NCBI RefSeq assembly: GCF_017654505.1
Contig: NC_054553.1
Span: 2,517,501 to 2,581,500, forward strand
Source: Polyodon spathula
Taxonomy: Eukaryota; Chordata; Actinopteri; Acipenseriformes; Polyodontidae
DNA: 64,000 bases
Direction: 5' to 3'
Shown here: positions 58,017 to 64,000 of the stretch, piece after piece
Layout: every line of letters begins with the position of its first letter
Position numbering within the stretch: position 1 is the stretch's first letter
The notes under the pieces: generated by a model
Databases searched by the model: none
What the model was told of the DNA's origin: nothing
Seen by the model: the letters and a program-made list of their open reading frames with translations, nothing else
Made by a program: the position numbers and the translations under genes

Positions 58017-58083
<67 letters not shown>
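58017..58083 (+). repeat. (AT)n microsatellite
   Basis: About 67 bp of AT dinucleotides with a single phase break (ATTATA). Confidence 0.95.
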
Positions 58084-58086
<3 letters not shown>

Positions 58087-58251
58087 ATTCAGTCATTCTT
58101 TAACCATGAATAAACCCATTGAGTCCGAGGCCTCTTTTACAAGTGTCCAGGCAAGATGACCAGAAACCTAGAGCAGTAATTTCACATCACTAAAAACAAG
58201 AACATCACTCTAAAAGACAATCTCATCATACATTCAATCTGGGAACAGAAA

Positions 58252-58349
58252 CATTTCCACTTCCATAATTCTATAGGGACAATATACTATACAAACAATA
58301 CATTTCCACTTCCATTACTCTATAGGGACAATATACTATACAAACAATA
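58252..58349 (+). repeat. 49-bp tandem duplication
   Basis: Two head-to-tail copies of exactly 49 bp beginning CATTTCCACTTCCAT and ending ACTATACAAACAATA. They agree at 47 of 49 positions, so the duplication is recent. Confidence 0.95.
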
Positions 58350-59086
58350 CATATTTAGATCAAGTGAAGTATGTCTGTTAAATTGATGTCTATACATTAA
58401 CATTCACATACACACATGCGCATACTGCTACTATGACGGTCATCCTGGTTGTATAGGAAGGTAAAATAAAATAGAAAAAGAACAATAAGGATACAGAGAG
58501 AAATGGCAGATGAAAAGACATATAAAATCAAATGAACAAAACAGCCTGTGTGCTTTCCCGATGTTCTTACACAATTGCGGCACACGCTGCCTCTCACACC
58601 AGCAAGGAAGATGAATCTGTAGCAATCCTTAATCTCTCAAAGACAGGTAGCAATCTGTCCATAACAGTGGGCATTTACTATAGGAACCTTGGCAAGAACA
58701 AACTAGTTACCCAAACTGTCAAGACAGTCCCATTGCACTCATCGACTATTATAGCATGTGCTCCAGCAACTCAGTCTGATTGCTGCACAATACATTCAAA
58801 TTACCATTATGAACAAACATATATATTCAAAACCTTTTTGCTCAGTAACTGTGTTAGTGCAATCCACAGTTCCTCCTGTTAGCTGGTATTACCTACTTAA
58901 TGAGGCATTACATTGTTTACAGCACAGAGACAGTCAAGGGTTAGTCAGCACCTCATTAAACCTTAAAAAATATGAAACTATCTCGTGCTGACTAAAATAC
59001 AGAAAATAAAAAAAAGAAGGAAAGAAATATTGTAGATGTTTAATTAGATTTATAAAGAGTGCTTTTAGGTGATTAAGACTTTTACA
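58350..59086. other. Unique DNA, nothing recognised
   Basis: Overlapping short frames on both strands, none with a domain. Confidence 0.5.
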
Positions 59087-59151
59087 GCTAGTTTCACAGA
59101 CCCTGATGAAACATTCCAGGATTAGTGCTAATCAGGGTCTGTGAAACCAGC
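59087..59151. mobile_element. Palindromic MITE-like hairpin
   Basis: GCTAGTTTCACAGACCCTGA (extending to T at 59107) is the reverse complement, with one mismatch in 21, of 59131-59151, which ends GGGTCTGTGAAACCAGC. The loop contains ATTAG-TG-CTAAT, adding a second small stem. ATTAAGACTTT at 59072-59082 and ATTAGACTTT just to the right form an imperfect flanking direct repeat. GGTTTCACAGAC ends recall Kolobok-type fish elements, but the family is not proven. Confidence 0.55.
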
Positions 59152-62100
59152 CATTAGACTTTCTCCTTGGTCCAAGAAGATTTTCACAGATTTTGTCATA
59201 TCCCATGTTTTCCCCATGCTGATAATACAATGTGCCCTGCTTTTTATGATTTACCACTAACTAGTACTACAAGTAACTTTAGGAGCTATGTAACTGCAAA
59301 TAAAATTTTCATAGCAACTAGCAACTGCACTCTACCCTTGTTCCCCATCCTTGGTCTTATATGATCGCTACACAGTCTGCTGCTGCCCTTAACCCTGTCT
59401 GCCTTGAAGCTATACAAATGATTAATTCCTCATATAATAATCCCAGACAACCACTCAAATTCTGCATAACTCTCGTTAAACAGGTGCCACTCATGAGGAA
59501 ACATTACATTCACAGGACTGTCGATAGTCGACTAAATATTCAAGGAAAGGATTTTGATATATACATGTCACAAATGTACTTTTATATAAGTGTTGGTTGA
59601 GTTGTTGTTGTTTTTTTCCCATTAAGTAACCATAATTGTGTTTAACATTAATTTCTATAGAAATTAATAGAAATGTCCTTCCTGCACAGACCTTTAGATA
59701 ACATGGTCTCTCAAACAACTTAAACTGCAGCATGCATTTACCAAAACATACTAAAAATGTTTTTCATACAAAAACATGGCTTTTAGGTTCTTTAGTTCAC
59801 AAATATCCCCCACACATTTACAGATAAACTCATACCTGTGCATCAATGCATTAGCTCACTCTCTCGGCTTCATTTTGTCCGAGGTCAGCGCTGATTACCA
59901 TCCGGTCATTAACTCAGCTAATGCTCCTGACTCGGTGCTCTCAAAGTGGCAGTGCGTATAATTACAAGTGTATATGAACAAAAGGCCAGTAACTGGAGCA
60001 GAGCAATTAGTGCATTATTCCCGTAACCGAGGTCCCTGAAAATAGACCTGTATAGAGCACTTTACTGCACCACAAAGGCTGAGTAATCTCACAGATTTGC
60101 AGAATCTATGCTGAATAAACTTGAATTCTGGATACACAATTTTTTGGTACAGATACAGCAATATAATTACACGTTTTTTTTAGAATCATATATTTATTTG
60201 TTTCCTACCTTTCTTTGATGGAATATATTCATATATATGTTAATGTAGCACCAGCAACGGGGTGGATATGAAATGCAACCAAATTCGCTTTACCCTGTTT
60301 CTTTCATGGTAAACGTTTTATATGCGGAAAGATACATTTTCCTTAAGTTTAACACAAGCTTGAGGAAAATACTGCTGGCATCATGTTTGAAGGGGCTCTG
60401 TGCAACTAAGTATGACTTAATTGGGAAACCATGAAGTATAACATAGAACCATGTCTGCATTTTTGGTTCTAGGTTCTATTATTTAAACCCGGGTCCCGTC
60501 AATGTTTCATACCCAGGTGGTACTGTCCAGGTTAGTATGCACCATTCTATGAAATTAATAATGATTATCAGGAGTTGATAGAACATTGGAGATTCTGTTT
60601 TCAGAAGCTTGTGGTCAATGGCGTTAAATAATTCCTAAACCTAGACATTAAACCCCAGGAATTAAAAAAAAAAAATAGAGATACATATTCATGCATGCAC
60701 CCTGTGGTAGCGCATATGTCAAAGTGTCAAATCAAATGTATTCACTTTGAGTTTCAAGAGATTCTTCTTGGTTCTAGTGGGAGGAGGCTTTGGGTAAGGT
60801 CAATAAAAGAGTTACCTGGAACAATAGAGGAAGATCTTTGTGTTCCCTGTGAAAGTTGTCTATAGAGGTTATGTTGGTAAATCCATAATGTGGGATTTAT
60901 GACCCCTAGCAGTGAACGAGCAAGAAGCTGGGGGAGTTTCCTTTTGTAGAGAACGCTGCAAACTTGCACATTCATTTATATTTTAGATTCAGACGCACCA
61001 TGTCTAAAGCCTGGAAAGAAGTAGCAATTCAAAATTTAAACAAAGTAGAAATCCAATCTCATTTTGGTATCAGTGCTGTCCTGTTTTCAACACCACTAAA
61101 AGCCATATTGATTATTGTTTTCAACCTCAACAGCTGTGCTGCTGAAATTCCTTTTTTTTCCATGTGTTTTGTATTCGAGCGATGGAAATTTCTTATATTC
61201 CACTGCTTCTGTTGTCAGCAGATTCACTGTCAATAATGTGTAATATACACAGACCTATTGTTCTACAACTCAAATTAAAGCAGCAAAAATAAAGTTATTT
61301 GTTTAGGTGAACCCACTACCCATTCAATGTGGCTTGTATGAAATGATGGCCAGTGTAATCATTTAAAACTAACCTGTAAGGCACTGGATATGTATTATTC
61401 TTTTTTTGCCTTTGTTTGATTTTCTTGCATTGTTTTTCTCGAGGGTCTGTCTAGTGTGTGACTCAAACACAATGGATCATTTTCTACTCTTCCACGCTTC
61501 TCAGCACACTGTCCAAGCTCTAACGCATCATCCTTATACTGTCAATACCGAGATGTATACTGTACAGATATAGTCTTGCAAGTATGTGGCCTGAATGAAC
61601 ACAATTCATAGAGATTACAGCAGGACACAACTGTCAGAGAGTAAGAGCATCAGTGAATCAGTAGACAGATCTCACGCCTGTTTGACAGATATACATGTTC
61701 TAAACTAGCTATTGCACGACGTGATTTTATAAAGCTAGACCTCTGTGTGCAAAAGCAGCATTAAATAAATAACATACACATTATAATACACCACTGCTGC
61801 AGTGACATCTGATCGAACTGCCTCAGCACACAGTGGATCAGGTAGTCTATGGGGACCAGAGTAAAGGTGCAGTGCAAGGACAGCAAAGAAAGTGTCCCCT
61901 GTGAAAAAGAGCCATGGGGACTCCATTCACACCTCATTTATTCCACGCTGTTTCACACTTGTATCCTACACGTGACTTATTCTTACGGGCAAGAACCTAG
62001 GCTGTAGGTTAGTAAAATGACCAAGTAAAAACAGAAATTAAACTACAAGAGTCTCTTTTAAACTTGTACTCATTTTGTTATTACAGCCATGTTTTGTATG

Positions 62101-62420
62101 CGTGTTTAACAGCTGCTACAGATTACTGCCCAGTCCACTAAATAGTCTTGAATTAACCTTTTTAAGGACATTAGAGCATTAAACAGGCCAATATGTACTG
62201 AATGCATTGAGCAGTATTGAATATTCTTTTCTAGATGGCAAATTGTCAGATAACCCTTAATGCATGTTAAAACCCCTGTTATACAGCTAAGGGTTATAAT
62301 AAAACTTTGCTGGATTCATTTAGCCCAACCTTAGCCTGCTTCACTTCTTTGTGTTTGGCAAAATATTAAATATGTACCATTTTTCATTTAGGAGAGACTG
62401 GTGTCCACTGAATATGTTTA
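59152..62420. other. Unique DNA, nothing recognised
   Basis: Many short frames. The minus frame at 60754-60975 (73 aa) reads smoothly and is basic and proline-containing, but matches no family I know and lacks splice or promoter context. No gene or mobile element is called. Confidence 0.45.
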
Positions 62421-62500
62421 TTTATTTATTTATTTATTACAGATTATATGTAGCGCACACCTCTATACTCCTACACTGTGCAAGACACAATAGACAAGAT
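62421..62500 (-). mobile_element. Possible diverged LINE/SINE tail
   Basis: (ATTT)n followed by ACAGATTATATGTAGCGCAC resembles, on the minus strand, a GCGC-ATATAA tail ending in a short tandem repeat, as at 39181-39255. No longer homology was seen. Confidence 0.25.
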
Positions 62501-63425
62501 GTTCCATAATAAATGTTTAGCAACTGTTAGGTACTGTCTTTAGTGTTCTTGGTAACCTAGGTAACCAAGACAAAAACAAAGTGCATGGATAGCAAATCAT
62601 ATTAAGAGGAACAAAATCACAATACAAGACTATGCACTCTTAAAATATTGCATTTTATTTGTATTATAGTTCATTCTATTATTTGGTATAGCATGTGGGC
62701 TAGTATAATGATGTAAGACATTAGTTGAATCATCTGTTATATAACATCAGTAATGCATCTATAAATGTGTTATGAAGGATTTTGTAAACAATATTAGATA
62801 GCTACTACTACTGGTAATAATATATATGTGCAATTTTATATGAACATGTAACTAAGTAATGTTTAAGAAACTTTACACTCCTAATAATGTGTCATTAAAA
62901 TATTATTTGTAATAAACTGTGAAAATCTTAATAACACAATATTTTGTATAAGTAGATACTTAAACTAAAGTGGGACCACATGTGAATGCATTTCAACATA
63001 AGTGTCGGTACGTTTGTGAATGTGCAATGATGAAGTCTTAGCACAATGTGCAGGCTCCTGAGAACTGTGCATTTAACAAAGACATGCTTTTCGATTCTGT
63101 TTTTATTATTCGTATGAGCTGAAGATATAAAGGGGGTGAGCCTGAAACTGGCAAGGCCAAGACTTGCCCAATGCAAGCTGCTTTAGTATGCACATCACAT
63201 CATGACAGCTATACTGCAGGGAACAAGCAGTTTATCGAACAAGCGTGCAACCTCAGAGCCAGGAGACACACTTCACTACTCTGCCTCCAACCTGCTGTGC
63301 ATGGAGCACGAAGAGATGTTGCGAGACTCACAAAGAAGCACTTTCCTTAACAGACCTTAACAAGTGGGAGAAAGGTGGGAGCACATACATCCTCTCTTGT
63401 ATTGTCTTTTTCTTTTAGTTTTCAG
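62501..63425. other. Unique AT-rich DNA, nothing recognised
   Basis: No gene-like frame or clear element noticed. The right end becomes GC-richer toward the exon candidate. Confidence 0.5.
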
Positions 63426-63507
63426 CACAATTTATGTCATCACAGAAACCGGGAAGCGAAGACTGCTGGCAGTGTTACTGACTGTGAGAAGTAACAGCTT
63501 GTACCAG
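63426..63507 (+). other. Candidate internal exon (82 bp)
   Basis: Upstream is a strong polypyrimidine tract ending TTTTTCTTTTAGTTTTCAG, with acceptors possible at 63418 or 63425. The downstream border is ACCAG followed by GTAGGA, a fair donor. One frame is open across the whole segment: one base, then 27 codons beginning TIYVITETGKRRLLAVLL and ending SLYQ. The other two frames have stops; one holds a 15-codon ATG frame (63434-63481). No protein family is recognised, so it may equally be an untranslated or long non-coding RNA exon. The combined splice signals are the best in the window. Confidence 0.3.
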
Positions 63508-63675
63508 GTAGGAAGCCCTTTCTGGCATCCCTTCTAATGGTCTTCACTTCTGCCACTGCACTATATTGTAATATATCACCATATCTTATGGCTAATGGCT
63601 GCTGTCCTTACAATAACCTCCAGTTGTTTTTTTTTTTCCTTTGGGGAAAAATGCAGTTGCTTATGCGCTTTTCGA

Positions 63676-63682
63676 ATATATA

Positions 63683-63760
<78 letters not shown>

Positions 63761-63761
63761 T
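63676..63761 (+). repeat. Compound (AT)n-(GT)n-(AT)n microsatellite
   Basis: A short TG run is embedded between AT runs, with one phase break (ATAATATA). Confidence 0.9.
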
Positions 63762-63832
63762 CCTCCCTGATATGAAGAATCTTCTGGTCGATAATAATCA
63801 GGATTATATCATCATCGACCTAAACCTAATAT

Positions 63833-63910
63833 ATAGTAGATAGATATCGATTATATCTATATATCTATATAGCTATATATATAGAATTATATATATATAT
63901 ATATATCTAT

Positions 63911-63920
<10 letters not shown>
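63833..63920 (+). repeat. AT-rich imperfect repeats (TATC/TATA)
   Basis: Irregular TAGATAGATATC, CTATATATC and long AT stretches leading into the GA tract. Confidence 0.8.

Positions 63921-63968
<48 letters not shown>
63920..63968 (+). repeat. (AG)n microsatellite
   Basis: About 48 bp of AG dinucleotides, purine-only. Confidence 0.95.

Positions 63969-64000
<32 letters not shown>
63969..64000 (+). repeat. (TTA)n microsatellite at window edge
   Basis: Begins TTATTTATTATT and continues as TTA trinucleotides to the last base, so the array probably runs on outside the window. Confidence 0.9.

Noticed and set aside
62690..62900. Possible further GGTAACACT-family copy (ATGAACATGTAACTAAGTAA)
   Set aside because: Only scattered word similarity and no terminal motif or target duplication.

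Overview
The window reads as AT-rich, CpG-poor, microsatellite-laden vertebrate nuclear DNA with no recognisable protein-coding gene, rRNA or tRNA gene. The repeat content suggests a ray-finned fish: a CR1-type LINE 3' end with CATAAGAA terminal repeats, a Penelope-like GIY-YIG remnant, several hAT-type miniature elements with 8-bp target duplications, and an L2/SINE-like GCGC-ATATAAA tail. I recall the LINE end and a TGTGACAAAGTGCCC repeat from non-teleost fish such as sturgeon, paddlefish and gar. That is memory only; the species is not proven by the sequence. Nearly all open frames here are short and random or are translated simple repeats. The window is therefore best read as a gene desert or part of very large introns, with at most a few unproven small exons (best candidate 63426-63507).

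Layout. 1-9 kb: non-repetitive AT-rich DNA with a small hAT-type element (2874-3032), a 7-bp minisatellite (4911-5029), a 22-bp minisatellite (5513-5832), a weak exon candidate (6274-6331) and a G-run pair (8224-8245). 9-19 kb: a 144-bp hAT MITE (9228-9371), then mostly unique sequence, then TTA and GT microsatellites. 19.3-20.4 kb: a 1.1-kb fold-back structure with arms of about 280-298 bp. 20.5-23.2 kb: unique sequence. 23.3-24.1 kb: a Penelope-like remnant abutting an unclassified repeat. 24-44.5 kb: unique DNA with several (AT)n tracts, a hAT-type element rich in GAGATATCTC-like motifs (30692-31104), a possible tRNA-headed SINE (37011-37240), an AT-rich element with an L2/SINE-like tail (38999-39255) and a second copy of the 9228 MITE (42475-42635). 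44.5-45.7 kb: a nest of at least four mobile elements. 45.7-64 kb: unique DNA with a 309-bp hAT MITE (51109-51417), a reverse copy of the 39-kb element (53911-54042), a very long (CT)n-(AT)n tract (54674-54897), small hairpins, and a microsatellite-rich right edge.

No genes work together here. The biology visible is mobile-element history: insertion, nesting, 8-bp target duplication and fold-back formation. Several GC-richer unique blocks might be conserved regulatory elements, which only alignment can show. I did not find a convincing new multi-gene system; the 19311-20406 fold-back and the 44.5-45.7 kb nest are the most informative structures.
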